In this document: piece after piece, positions 1 through 10,837 of the stretch
Layout of the letters: each line of letters starts with the position of its first letter
Numbering within the stretch: position 1 is the first letter of the stretch
DNA from: Strix aluco
Taxonomy: Eukaryota; Chordata; Aves; Strigiformes; Strigidae
NCBI RefSeq assembly: GCF_031877795.1
Contig: NC_133971.1
Location: 62,742,463-62,806,462, forward strand
Direction: 5' to 3'
Length of the DNA stretch: 64,000 nt
Translations under genes and position numbers: made by a program
The notes under the pieces: generated by a model
Database searches by the model: none
Told to the model about the DNA's origin: nothing
What the model saw: the letters and a program-made list of their open reading frames with translations, nothing else

Positions 1-3000
1 TTGGCAAACCTCATATCCTGAAGTAGCAAAATGACACTGATATGACTGCAAGATAGCCTATAAACAAACAAAAAAACCATATACGAAGGGGTTGGATTCT
101 AACTGCAGGCACAGTGCTGGCATGAAGCGGGACTGTCAGAGGCAATGCTCTAGGAATAGCTTTCAGAGACAGCAATGCCTTGCAGCCCCTCCCCAAACTG
201 AGATTCCTCTTCCCACCCCTTGTCCCTTGCTTCCTTAATAAATTGGGTAAAATGAATTAACAGTGATTTCAAAACAGGAATTCAGGTACTTACTACAGTT
301 ACTGCACCTGAATCTCTGGGTAGGGGAAAAAAATTAAAATCAAGGGTTTTGCTACCAAATGAGAAGATTTATGTTATGTTTAAGGAAATTTTCAGATTAG
401 AGTCAGCTGAGAAATCTTTTGTGGGTTTCTCCATGCCTGCTATTGGTTTTACAGATGGGAAATATCACCTAGACATCCCTAAGTTAATTACCACACCCAC
501 ATAATTAGTGTAATAAATACATAAGCCTGTCAAGATGATAGCCTAATGTACTCGCCATGCTGTTATTTTATAGTGATTTCCCCATATTATTGGCAGCTTT
601 GAGTGCCAATCAGGCTAAAAGGTTAGCCACAAAAAAGCAATTGCTCTCCAAATAAAAGACCCCCCCATATGAATCCCTGCTTACAAGAAATTTCAGTGGC
701 CTTTTATCACGGGAGGCTGGGTTTCATTTCTATGTCATACTAACTTTATGTCAGTGTGTATGAACTATAGCTGCTTCTACACAGACTCCAGTGTCCAAGT
801 GCTGATGGAAACTTCAATGGGAATTTCCATGCTTCTGGGTGTGCTGCTGAAAATGCACACAAGGATTTCCCTCATCCAAGGGAGTACCACCGCTTCAGAG
901 CCTCCAAGTCTGAAGGCTTCAGTCCCTATTGATATTTTTCAGACCTTAGGGCGTGCAGACATGAGAGATCACTAATAAAGCCAACAAAAAGTGACATCCA
1001 GACTCTCTTCTACCTGCAGCGGGTAGAGGCTGAAGTGGTTACAGCTACCTTGCTGCAAGTTACCATCACTCCCACAGTCACTGCCTAATACCTTACGGGC
1101 TAGTAAATTGATTAACCTGAGCAGCTGCTCTTTACTATCATGACAAACACAGTGTGAAGCTGCGTCAGTGTTGTCCTGCACAATAAATGAGAATGACTGC
1201 GGGAGGTTGGTACCAGTTTCATACCTCAAGTAAACATCCAAATTCTTCTTGTAGTGAAAGAAATAATGCTGCCAAGAAGAAACAAAGCTCCTGAGCGCAT
1301 GCAGAATTAGATTAAGGGTGAATTAATTTACACTGTATCAACTACTGCAAACTGGAATCTAACACCTATTGCAGCAATGTGCTTGCAGCTGGTTCAGCCT
1401 TCCCAAAAGGTGCACTGACATTCTCTGCTAATACATGTTCCAGAGAAAGCAAATGGGAGCTCTGTATAAAGGTATGTGGAACAGAGAACAGTCACCTCAA
1501 TGGAAAATCTCAGCCTAATGGAAAACCAAACACTACATTGTAAGACACCTCACACTAATTCGTGCCTATTTCATGCCAACAGCCAGTGGAATATGCCTGC
1601 TTTTGAAACATTCTTCTGGGTTAGGTCACTCATTATGAAAGGCATAAGTTCTGCCTTTCATTACTGCTAAACAGAGAGCTCTTCATGTTACCAGCTGCCA
1701 GTCACTCTGCTACTTTCTCTCACCTCTCCATTACCAGTGTGTGCTCCATTTGATCCAAAGCTTCTCCAGACTGTACTGCCCTTCTGGAGTCCTTCTGCAC
1801 ATCTACCTCAGTAACAGCTCTTCCTAACCACCATCACAAGCTCAGAATCTTCCTTCTTCCTCCCGTATCTCTGCTGCTGCTCATCTGCTGGTATCCAGCC
1901 TCACAGGCATCCACCAGGAGTACTGCCCTCTGCATTCCTCCTCCCAGTTCAGCATAGCCAATACAACCTGCTTTCTCCACCTTCAGGGCCTTGTGTGGGC
2001 CACACTACTGTTCCTGTCTCTTCTCACTGAAAAGTTAGCACTCGCCTCCAAAAGGTCTGAAACATAACTTCTGCTATGAATGTGCTGCTTTCCTGAAAGC
2101 ACCATTTCATTCCTTGCTTCCTTACATTGCCAGTTCTTTGGGGCGAGAACCACCTTCACATTCTTTATCTGCCATCAGTTCTAATATCTGGGTAGGACTT
2201 GTAAAAAGTATGGTAATGCTAATAATGATTGGCAGCCTTAATAGCAGACAGGTATCTAAGACAGAGGGATGACCCAGGTAAGAGGGTGTAGGCACTTATT
2301 GCAGGTTAGCGCAGAGATTGAGTGCACTGACTTACCGTGAGCACTGACTGATGCAAGTATTTGCCTCAACGTTTGCCAGAGGAACTGCAGAGCCTTTTAC
2401 CGAGAGTAACTAGACAGTAACATGCAATTGGGATTTTTTTGGTGGTTGAAGAGGTGAAACACACATAATCTGACATGAAAAGGCACAACTCTGTTCTGCA
2501 CAACCCTGGACAATGCTGTTGGGTCTAAGGGTCCATAACAGTCAGGGTCCTTGAAGCCAGGAGTACACTCACAGCTTTGAACCAGTATGTGTAGTGAGAA
2601 AATTCACTCAATGGTGAGATCTGATCTTAAGATGTTAGACTCTCTAAGCAGGGTCTTAGCTTTAGGCCTCTGCTTGATGGAATTCAGAAAGTGCAAAGCT
2701 TGAAGGTGTTCCTTTCCCAGGTTGTTGGGCATAACATCCTGTTGCTCAACATTTTTCTTGCCCAGATTCTTCCTCTCTTTTCTCTTTATGATGCAGTTTT
2801 TCTCGGGTCTCAAGGCTGTACTTCCATGACCACTAACTGAGTACTCATTAATTTTTTATAGCCTTGAGGATGCTCTTTTAAGCCACACCCATGTTTTCAA
2901 GGCCTTTGCTATTACCTTATACTTGAACAGCATATCATAACATAAGACACCATTACAAAGCTTCCTTTCACAAAGTAAGTTCTCACAAGTCGTCAACAAG

Positions 3001-3587
3001 TATAACAGACCCTAGTCCTCTGGACTCACAAAGTTAGCATAAGGACTGTGGTCTGTTACCAACATCAGCAAAACTGATTTCACTGCACCACCAGCAGCTG
3101 AGAGAATCAGATCCTTGAGCATTTGCTGTAAATAAGCAGGCTTGCATCAGACCTGTTTACTTTCTTGGCTGTCAGATTCTCCTTCTCTCAAACGTAACAT
3201 TACCTTGAGAGACCTAGGAGGTCACAGACTCCAGCTGCTAGCTCCTGTGGGCTCCACAGCGTGTATACACACTCTGATGAACTACTAAGACCCTAAGCTT
3301 TGGATAACTCTTTCACTCAGAAAGGGGACAGCAGTGACTCGTGCCCCTATCTCTTCGTGGTTTCAATGTGGGCATCTTTCCAACTTCCAGAAGCACTGGG
3401 GTTAGGTAAGGAAACCTAGCTGCAGGGATAGGTGAACCAGAGGCACAAATACCTTCCAGTTAGCTTCCCTACTGCATTTTGATTGCACTGTTTTCCTCCC
3501 TGTCTGCAAGAGCCAGCTGTAATTAATGGCTTCGCCTAGTAACTTAAGACATGAAAACATACACCTCCATTTGGGAGACAACACTTA
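1..3587. other. Intergenic, nothing recognised
   Basis: AT-rich single-copy-looking sequence upstream of the first LTR. Short open frames exist on both strands but none shows a domain, a composition shift or splice context that supports a gene. No repeat family was recognised. Old, diverged repeats could be missed by eye. Confidence 0.5.
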
Positions 3588-3592
3588 CTGGG

Positions 3593-4614
3593 TGTCCTGG
3601 TTTGAGTGAGTGGCGGGTGTTTTTGGTAGCAGGGAAAGGGGATACAGCGGTGGCCCCCTCTGAGAAGCTTCTCGAAGCTCCCCTGGCTCCAAGTCAGACT
3701 TACCTCTGCACCAAGGCTGGGCCAATTAGCTGCGCCTCTGCAATTATGTATTTATAAAGGGGAACCTGGGAGGAGTGGTGGGAGTTGTGAGGAGAATGTC
3801 TGTGTGAACACCAAGGTCAATGGAAGGAAGGAGGAGAAGGGGGAAGTGCGCTGGAGCAGAGACTCCCCTGTATCCCATGGTGAGACGCCAGGGCCACCCC
3901 CTGCCACCCATGGAGGTCTGTGGTGAAACAGATACCGATTTGTGGCCTGTTGGGGAGGCCCATGCTGACCCAGGTGACTGCACCTGAAAAAGGCTGGGAC
4001 CCTATGGGAAGAAGGCCCCGCTGTTGCTGTTTGGTGCTAGGAGGATTTCAACATGTGGGGGTGACCCAGACACCCATGGGAGTGACTCATGTCGGAGAGA
4101 GTTTGCAGAGGACTGTCCCCTGTGAGAGGGGGAGCACACTAGAAAGGGAAGGAATGCCAGAAGTTCCCCCTGCTCTGAGGCGGAAGAAGCGGCAGGACGG
4201 ACTGCACCCCTCATTCCCTGACCCCTGAGCTGCTGGGCAGAAGGAGGTAGAGGTACTGAGAGCAAAGCTGATCTCGGGAAGAAGGAAGAGGTGGGGGAAG
4301 GTGTTTCCAACATGTGGTAATATTAGCTTCTCATGGCCCTGGTCTGTTAAGTGTTGTTGTTGTTAGTGTCTGTATTAAATTTATGTTTTTTTCCTTCCCC
4401 TAACAAGCCTGTCTTTTGCCTGTGGATGGGGTCATCCATCCCTGTCCTTATCTCAATTTCCTGGGTCTTTTGCTTTCCTCGTTCACAGTACTGGGGGTGG
4501 TAGGGGGGAGTGAGCAGCGTCTTTGCTTATTTTCCCCTTCTCAATGCTGCGGGGGAAGGAGGGAGTTGAGCGGTTGTATGGTGCTCAGTTTTCCTCTGAG
4601 CTCAAACCCTGACA
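3593..4614 (+). mobile_element. Solo LTR of an endogenous retrovirus, + orientation
   Basis: A 1022-bp element begins TGTCCTGGTTTGAG and ends CTCAAACCCTGACA, so its ends form an inverted repeat with the usual TG...CA termini. It is flanked by a perfect 5-bp direct repeat, CTGGG (3588-3592 and 4615-4619), the expected target-site duplication. A CCAAT box lies at 3722-3726 and a TATA box (TTTATAAAG) at 3751-3759, which sets the U3 orientation as +. An ATTAAA poly(A) signal at 4374-4379, followed by a T-rich stretch, fits the R/U5 boundary. No gag, pol or env sequence adjoins it, so it is a solo LTR left by LTR-LTR recombination. The TGTCCTGGTTT start resembles common avian ERV LTRs. The exact family is not assigned. 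Confidence 0.87.
3722..3759 (+). promoter_or_regulatory. LTR core promoter (CCAAT + TATA)
   Basis: CCAAT at 3722-3726 and TTTATAAAG at 3751-3759 sit about 130-165 bp into the solo LTR, in the order and spacing of a retroviral U3 promoter. Whether it still fires is unknown. If it does, transcription would run towards RAD23B, about 6.6 kb downstream. Confidence 0.55.
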
Positions 4615-4619
4615 CTGGG

Positions 4620-6349
4620 GAATCATGGGCAACTGAAAAGAGCTGAGCAGGACAAAGCCATGGTGGTCTGAAGTTTGGATAACTGTGCCAGAGGGATCAA
4701 GTTATTTGGTAATGAAAATCCAGGAGTTCTGAAGAACAAGCAATAATCGCTGTAATGCATTTGCCATCAAAATCTCTTTCAACTTTCAGGCTTCATCTCA
4801 CATGTCTTTCAAGTCAATTTAAGTTTTTCTGTTTGCATAGGAGAGGTTTGTGCACTCACTGAGTCACCACACAAACTGTTTAAATGAAGTTGTTAAGTGT
4901 GATACTCCAGTCTGAACACAGGGCAATTATCCAGAGTACTTCAGACACAAAATGGAAAAAAACCCAAGCACTGGTTGTCAGTGAGAAGCACTATGAAACT
5001 AAAAGACCAGAGTACTCTGGGAAAAAAACCTCCAACCCTCAGTCCTGCAACTGATGGGCAGCAGCCTGGAGAAAGACCTGGAGAGTCAAACTCTGCCACA
5101 ACCTATTTTATGGAGCTGAAGGGGCTGAACTAGAGGAAGCACCAAGAACTTGTTTATTTAATTTGGGCCCCATACAGTGAGTTGTCCTATGTTATGGTAC
5201 CACTCAGCAGGAGGGGAAATAAAAAAAAAAATCACAGCTTTTTTTATTTCATTCCATTTGCTCAAAGTTCACATGAATGGTCAGGAAAAACTTCATCCTT
5301 AGCAGTTCACAGCTTTTGGAGTTGATTCCCAGTTATGCTGAGGCTTTTACAAGCCCTCACAGCAGAGCTAAACAGCCACCACATAAATGAACCCTCACTC
5401 CATCACAAACTGGGCAACACTGTTTCATGCTATAACCAACAACCACAAAAATCAGAACGAGTAGTTTACATTTAACGTATTCTGAGCAGAAAAAAGCAGT
5501 GAAATGGACACAACCCCTCAGCACGAGGTACTTTCATTTGCATGTGAAGCTCAGCACTTACATATGCTGGACTGATGAATGAAAAGTTTGAAAAATCCCT
5601 TTTATTTCATCTACAAAGTACAGAATTAGATCTGGTATCAAGCAATAGTGAAGTGAACAAGCAGTGTATTTTAAGTTGTAACTGCTCATGCAAAAAATAG
5701 CAAGCAATATTTTATCTCGTGCCTTTTTTTTTTTAATGTCTCTCTATGCAATGCAAGCAAGTTATTCCATGCTGCCAAGAACGCTGGATTCCTACTAGCA
5801 ACAGTCAGCAGTTTCTTTTTGGTTGCAAAAGCCCTAAGAGGCTTTGGATGTCTAGCAGCTGTGTGTTAGAGCCTGAGGTGGATGATGACAGAAGCAGTAC
5901 CACCAGCTGCATGTGTGCAACACAATCATACACCCCTGAAGGGAGAGGAGTCTCCCACTTTCCCTTTGTATTGCAATGCAGCCTGCTGGCCCCTGCTCCG
6001 CTGCACTGCTGGTAAGAAATTGTTATGAAGTCAAGCTTACTGTAATAATGAGTTAAAAGATGTGGTTTTTTTCAAACACTACATTCACAATGTGGCAGAG
6101 TAGAACTTAACAAGGCATTACACAATGGTGAGAAATTTGGGGTTCAATAACATTACAGTATTAAGTTACCCTAGCATCAGCATCCTCTTTTGCAGAAAGA
6201 CAGCCAGGGTTACAAAGAAAATGCACTGGGAGATCCCACACCTGCTGATGGAGTGCCATGAGACCTGGCTTGCCAGCCGATCATACACTGAAATGCACTC
6301 CGGGTTACCATAACTATGTCAAGTATGGATGACAGTGAAAATCTGTGGT
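4620..6349. other. Intergenic, nothing recognised
   Basis: Unique-looking AT-rich DNA between the solo LTR and the next ERV remnant. Small open frames here carry no recognisable domain. Confidence 0.45.
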
Positions 6350-7114
6350 GAGGTCTACTAAGAAAACTCACCCCCGGCTCAACTTCCCCCAGTGCCAGTC
6401 CCAATTACAGATACATATACACAAACAGACAAAGATTAAGGTATAACATGAGTATTTATTAAGAGTGGATACATGGAAAATTAGAAAGAACAGTGAAGTA
6501 GAACAGCATCAATGCAAGAGTACAGGATTCAGAATGCAAGAGTACAGGATACAGAATGCAAGCAAGAGGGGAACCCCCAGGACGGATGGTTAAGGTGGAA
6601 GCTTCTGTGCAGAAAGCGTCCTTGAAGCATCTGACAATTTTGAGGTCTTTGGAACACTGAGTTATCTCCCCAGCTCAGTATAACCTTTGGGTTATACTTT
6701 CTCCTCTAGAAGGTACCACCAACCTAGCTCCCCAGCTCTGTATAACCTTTGACCTGTGCTGAGAGTGAAGAGACACAGACAAGTCTTAGCAACAGTAATC
6801 TCAAGGTCCAAGGCCTTGCGCAGGCCAAAGCCTAACATTGCCCTGTATCATATCCATTCTGTGATCATCAGATCACTCCATTTAAATTATTCCATTTCCA
6901 CCAATCCTAACTGTTCAGGGGAGTTCCTTTCCCATTTGCCTGTAAGCAACAAAACATGAGTATTTTTAACAGGCATGATTTTCCTTAAACAATGTTTCAA
7001 TATAAGTAAAAGCAATGATATACTAACAATAACGATCAACAAAGTTTTAAAACATTCCCATAGCCACGAGGTCCATGACCCCCACGACAGTACGACCTCT
7101 CCATTGCATCTCAC
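6350..7114 (-). mobile_element. ERV remnant: envelope C-terminus plus 3' LTR, minus strand
   Basis: On the minus strand, an open frame (7114-6887) encodes a Trp-rich juxtamembrane stretch, a hydrophobic helix (LLIVIVSISLLLLIL) and a short basic tail. This is the usual end of a retroviral envelope transmembrane subunit. Downstream in the same direction comes LTR-like sequence with an AATAAA signal (complement of 6455-6460), then a T/G-rich U5-like stretch to about 6350. The LTR part holds a 24-bp direct repeat (6666-6689 and 6728-6751, one mismatch) and a 22-bp tandem repeat (6511-6562, about 2.4 copies). The outer boundaries and target duplication could not be fixed. No gag or pol was recognised upstream, so the copy is truncated and non-functional. 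The retrovirus genus is not assigned. Confidence 0.65.
6511..6562. repeat. 22-bp tandem repeat inside the ERV LTR
   Basis: Units begin at 6511, 6533 and 6555 (the last is partial, 8 bp). The two full units differ at one base. Such short duplications are common in retroviral U3 regions, where they may carry factor-binding sites. Confidence 0.8.
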
Positions 7115-7660
7115 TGAAGCTTGGATAAAGTCTGCTTGCTTTGTCTGATTTGATGTTTGCCCCTTTGCTCAAACTGAATGAGTTTATGTGCAGCTTGGCA
7201 GTTTTGAAGTCCTTCTCACCTCAAATAAATTATCCTTTTCAAGCCTTTTGCACTCCTAATAATCTTATTTGTATGTGACAATTGTAGCAGAGAGTAAGCC
7301 TTACTGTAACCACCACTATTTGTAACCAGACATGCAACTAAACACTGCATAAATCCTGAAATGGAGTTGCTGCCTGTTCAGTCCCCTACATGATCTCAGA
7401 AAACACCAAAGACTAGAGAACGCCAAAAGTTGCAGCCCATCTTTAAAAACAGCAAGAAGATGACCCGAGGAACTCCAGGACGGTCATCCTTGCTTCTGCC
7501 CCTGGGGAAAGTATGGAGCAAGTCCTCTTGGTAGCCATTTCTGGCCACATGAGAAACCAACATGGGTGGGGATAGCAACGCCAACTACATTGTTAGAAAT
7601 ACCAAGACTATTTCTGTAGTTTTCATACATTTACTGTATTATTTGATCATTAGAGCTAGA
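7115..7660. other. Unassigned stretch between ERV remnant and pseudogene
   Basis: The minus-strand frame of the envelope fragment does not continue cleanly upstream. The segment may be decayed retroviral sequence or unique DNA. No motif was recognised. Confidence 0.35.
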
Positions 7661-8724
7661 CTAATAACGACAATCTCCCGGTCCCCTTAGGGGCTGGTGG
7701 GTGCCCCAGCTGCTCGCCCAGCTCCTGAGGCACCCTCCTACTGTTGCCGGCGGGGTGGCCTCTTGTTCAGAAGCTTGCCAGGGCCCCCCAGAGGAGTGCT
7801 GGCTGCCCCGGCCGGGAGTGGAGGGCCCAGGCACAGCCTCCTCTGGATGCTCCTGTGGCTCTTCCTGCTCTCCACGGGCAGGAACGGGGGCAGAGGGACC
7901 ACCACGAAGGGCTGACCTGGGGGCAGGAGAGCCACTGCGGGAGGCAGCGAGGCCGGGGGCAGCTGCGTGGCTGCCCTCCTGCTCCTCGGCAGCACGGGTC
8001 TCCTGAGAGCCCATGAGATGTCGGGCCTCCTTGCTGCACCGGTGCACGATGGTGTCAGTCAGCTGCCAGAGAAAGATCCTCGTGTGCCAGCCCAAGGTAG
8101 TTTGCAGCAGCCAGAACAGTATTTCCTTGTCCAGGCCAAAAAAGCTGCAGGTTGGACAGGACACAACTGTGTGCTGCCTCAGCTTCCCAGCAGCCACCCT
8201 CAAAGATTGGCTCCAGTTCCTGTTGCAGTCAGGGCAGCAGGCGCTGAAGCAGAGCTGGGTGCTCCCAGAAGATGAACGCCCAGTTGTGGGGGTGGAGTCC
8301 AGCCACAGGAGCCCTGGGCACTGGCCTCGCAGCTGGTGGTTGCAACGCTGCAGGGCAGTGGAGACTGTTGGCGGCTGGATGGCCAGGAGCCTGCTGTCAG
8401 GTTGGCAACAACGGGTGGTGCTACAGATGGCGTGACAACAAGCTCCTCAAAATTGTCATCTGCCTGTATGAAATGCAAGACGGAGGTGATCCTCCTCTTG
8501 CGGAGGGGGCACTCAGGCTTGGTCTCAGCCCACTGCAGGATGCAGTTGTAACAGAACTGGTGGAGACATGGCATCCCGTAGCTGGCCTCCTCCCAGCTGT
8601 CCAGGCAGATGGGACAGCGGCTGTCCAGCTCCGTGGCCACACTCTTCATGTGCTGCGGTGGGCTGGGGGGAGCTGGGGATGTTGAGTTGTTCCCTCCCAC
8701 CAGTGCTGCAGCAGCTGGTGTCAT
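7661..8724 (-). pseudogene. Topors-like RING-finger E3 ligase, broken copy
   Basis: On the minus strand from the ATG at 8724, the first frame carries a C3HC4 RING of the Topors type: CPICLDSW, then PCLHQFCYNC, then ECPLRKRR. The last zinc-ligand cysteine (CPLC in working RINGs) is Arg, through a TGC-to-CGC change (complement of 8500-8502), so the second zinc site is lost. The frame stops at 8200-8202. The family's conserved downstream block (LDKEILFWLLQTTLGWHTR, then a segment ending in TIVHRCSKEARHLMG) continues in a different frame, 8203-7661, followed by a Pro/Ser/Gly-rich tail. At least one frameshift near 8200 separates the halves. Birds carry many intron-poor Topors-like genes, and this looks like a decayed member. 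A working Topors is an E3 ligase for ubiquitin and SUMO in the nucleus. This copy is unlikely to make an active ligase. Confidence 0.8.
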
Positions 8725-9294
8725 GCTAGAAAATGAAGAGAGGCCACAGTCAGTGGCTGGTCCAGGGAGGTATGGAAGAAATGCCCAGGTCCCTCAAGAA
8801 GGACATCCTCCCAGGCCCCCAGGGTGAGGTGTCCCTGCATAGCTTTGCTCCTGCAAGTGTGCCTCCTGGGTGCTCCAGCTGTCTGCAGCTAGCAGGGCCA
8901 GCAAAAATCCTTTGATGGCTCTGGGGTCGGACATGGAGAGCTGCAATGAACAACTGCCCGAGAACGACACCAGCACCAAAGGCCTCGCTCAACAGTCCAG
9001 CCTTGCAGCCTCGCTCAGCTGAAGTTTGGGCACAAGCCAGCTGGGTGAGACTCGGTGCCTGAATTTAAGCAGTGAGGGACGTGTGGTCACTATGTATTGT
9101 TCTGGGACATCAGAGTCCAGCACTAGGTGACATTTACTAGCCCATGCCGCTTGCCCCAGCTAAATAGCTTGAAGCATTAACTGTAGGATTCAAAAGAAAC
9201 AGGAAATCTTGCCTTAACAATAAAACAGTATTTTTATCAGGTAAAGAGGTTGGGATCAAACCAGGTAATGGTGCTATTGTTCCGTTCATGTTAG
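8725..9294. other. Intergenic, nothing recognised
   Basis: GC-moderate sequence beyond the 5' end of the Topors-like pseudogene. Both strands have short open frames, with no recognisable domain. It may include 5' flank of the pseudogene. Confidence 0.4.
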
Positions 9295-9717
9295 ATAAAA
9301 CCATTAACATATTCCAAAGCAGAATCTGTGAACATAACATCTTGTATTGACACTCCCTCCTCCACACCTGTGGAAGGTGTTAGCTGCTCTAATGTTTCTG
9401 ATTCTTCTGATGAATCTAAAGCAGAAAAAAATGAGAAGTTGTTTCATTTGGTGGTACAGGGGCTGACATTTCAGCCACATCCTCATTCTTCATTGGACAA
9501 CCACTCTCAGCAGGAGATGCTGTTGGACAAAGTACTTCAACAGCAGTTAAAACATACTGAAAAGCTTTATAGCGCCGCATATGCCCAGCCTTCGCAGCAT
9601 GATTCCAGTAGGTGCATTGTAAGGCTTGTCAACAATTTTGAAGACATTTGGTCTTCCAAGAAGCTTGTAACCTTTCAGAAGACTCTTCCTTTTCAGGAAA
9701 GTCTTTCATCATGCTGA
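9295..9717 (+). other. Unidentified open frame, possibly a coding-derived fragment
   Basis: The + frame is open from 9295 (after a TAG at 9292-9294) to a TGA at 9715-9717, about 140 codons. The predicted peptide looks like real protein rather than noise: a Ser/Asp/Glu-rich acidic stretch (SNVSDSSDESKAEKNEK), then a Gln/Leu/Lys-rich likely helix (QQEMLLDKVLQQQLKHTEK). There is no in-frame ATG at its head, and no clear splice site was fixed. Just upstream, two other frames also read as plausible protein, which would fit a frameshifted retrocopy. I do not recognise the family. A minus-strand open frame (9956-9693) overlaps its end and is an alternative reading. It lies about 0.5 kb upstream of the RAD23B CpG island. 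Confidence 0.35.
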
Positions 9718-10189
9718 AACAGAGATTTGCTGCGGTGACAGATAAGCATCTTTCCCAACATGTCATTTGAGGCTTCTGCATGCCAATCAACGGTGGTAAC
9801 AAACTGCGCCCAGGTTGAACAGCGCTGTCTTATAGCATTGCTGTGGGGAGCCTGAGAAGGAAGTATTACTCGGCACTGCACATACACAGGCCAACAAAGC
9901 AATCCGCACCTTTCGGTGTGCTGACGTAAGGAGCTGGCTCGCTCAGCAGCAGTCACCTCACACTACACATGCTAACAACGAGCCACTGAACAACCCCAGC
10001 TCCCAGCCACCGCAGGCCTGCTGGATGGACAGATGGGCACATGGCCTCAAGGACCCGACACCAACTGCAGCCACCCTGCTGAAGGCTGCAGCCTTCAGGC
10101 CCCCTAAAAACACGTATGTATATATCAATAAACCTGTAACAATAACTTATAAGCGGTGTATAGATGTACACATACAAAACCGTATTTCC
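9718..10189. other. Intergenic stretch before the RAD23B CpG island
   Basis: Transition from AT-rich DNA to the GC-rich promoter. No gene recognised. Confidence 0.4.
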
Positions 10190-10234
10190 GCCCCCCAGCC
10201 GCCACGCTGTCTCAGGCCCCCAGGCTCGCCCCCC

Positions 10235-10244
10235 GCGCCTGCGC
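10235..10244. promoter_or_regulatory. NRF1-like site
   Basis: CGCGCCTGCGCA (10234-10245) is one base off the palindromic NRF1 consensus. NRF1 commonly drives CpG-island housekeeping promoters. Binding here is inferred. Confidence 0.5.
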
Positions 10245-10371
10245 AGTGAGGCCGGAGCCCGCCGCGCAGGTTCCCGCACCCGCGCACTAGGGGCGCTGCG
10301 GGTCGCGCCGCGGGCGCGAGACGGCGGCGCGGTGACGAGGCGGCCGGCGGGCACCACCCAGCGGGGGGTCT

Positions 10372-10381
10372 GCGCATGCGC
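10372..10381. promoter_or_regulatory. NRF1 consensus site
   Basis: TGCGCATGCGCG contains the perfect palindrome GCGCATGCGC, the core NRF1 site, about 390 bp upstream of the RAD23B start codon. Confidence 0.6.
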
Positions 10382-10653
10382 GGCCGCGCCGCGGCCCTCC
10401 CCCGGCCCGGCTCCCGGTGGGAGGGAGAGACGCGGCGAGCGCGCTGAGGCGCACGCTGCCTGCCCGCCCCCTCCCGCCCATCGGCGGCTGCGCCCCCGCC
10501 GCTCCCCACGTCCCGTCCCCGCTGCGGTCGCTCTTCCCTCCCCCTGCCGCCGCCCGAGCCGTGGGGGCCGAGCACCGCCCCCACCCCGCCTGCCACCGCG
10601 CGGTGAGTGTGACTGGCGCCCTGGGGCCGCGCGGCACAGGGCGAGCCGTTGCT

Positions 10654-10699
10654 GCTCCTCCTCCTCCTCCTCTTCTTCTTCTTCCCTCTTCTCTTCCCT
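10654..10699 (+). repeat. (CTC)n(CTT)n pyrimidine tract in the 5' UTR
   Basis: A run of CTC triplets passing into CTT triplets and then a mixed pyrimidine stretch, about 75-120 bp before the start codon and so probably transcribed as 5' UTR. Such tracts vary in length between individuals and can bind polypyrimidine-tract proteins. Confidence 0.7.
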
Positions 10700-10771
10700 G
10701 CCTGTCCCGCGGCGCTGCGGGGGACGCGGGGGCAGGAGCGCGACCGCGACGGGCGGCCGGCAGCCGCCACC

Positions 10772-10837
10772 ATGCAGATCACTCTGAAAACGCTGCAGCA
10801 GCAGACCTTCCGGATCGACATCGACCCCGAGGAGACG
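10772..10837 (+). CDS. RAD23B: RAD23B coding exon 1
   Basis: Residues 1-22, the first two beta strands of the UBL domain. The ATG lies in the full Kozak context GCCGCCACCATGC. The donor is ACG|GTGCGG, phase 0. The donor is followed by very GC-rich intron start. Confidence 0.96.

Noticed and set aside
10287..10821. Long open frames on both strands across the CpG island
   Set aside because: They are Arg/Pro/Gly/Ala-rich by-products of high GC, which lacks stop codons; they overlap the promoter and exon 1.
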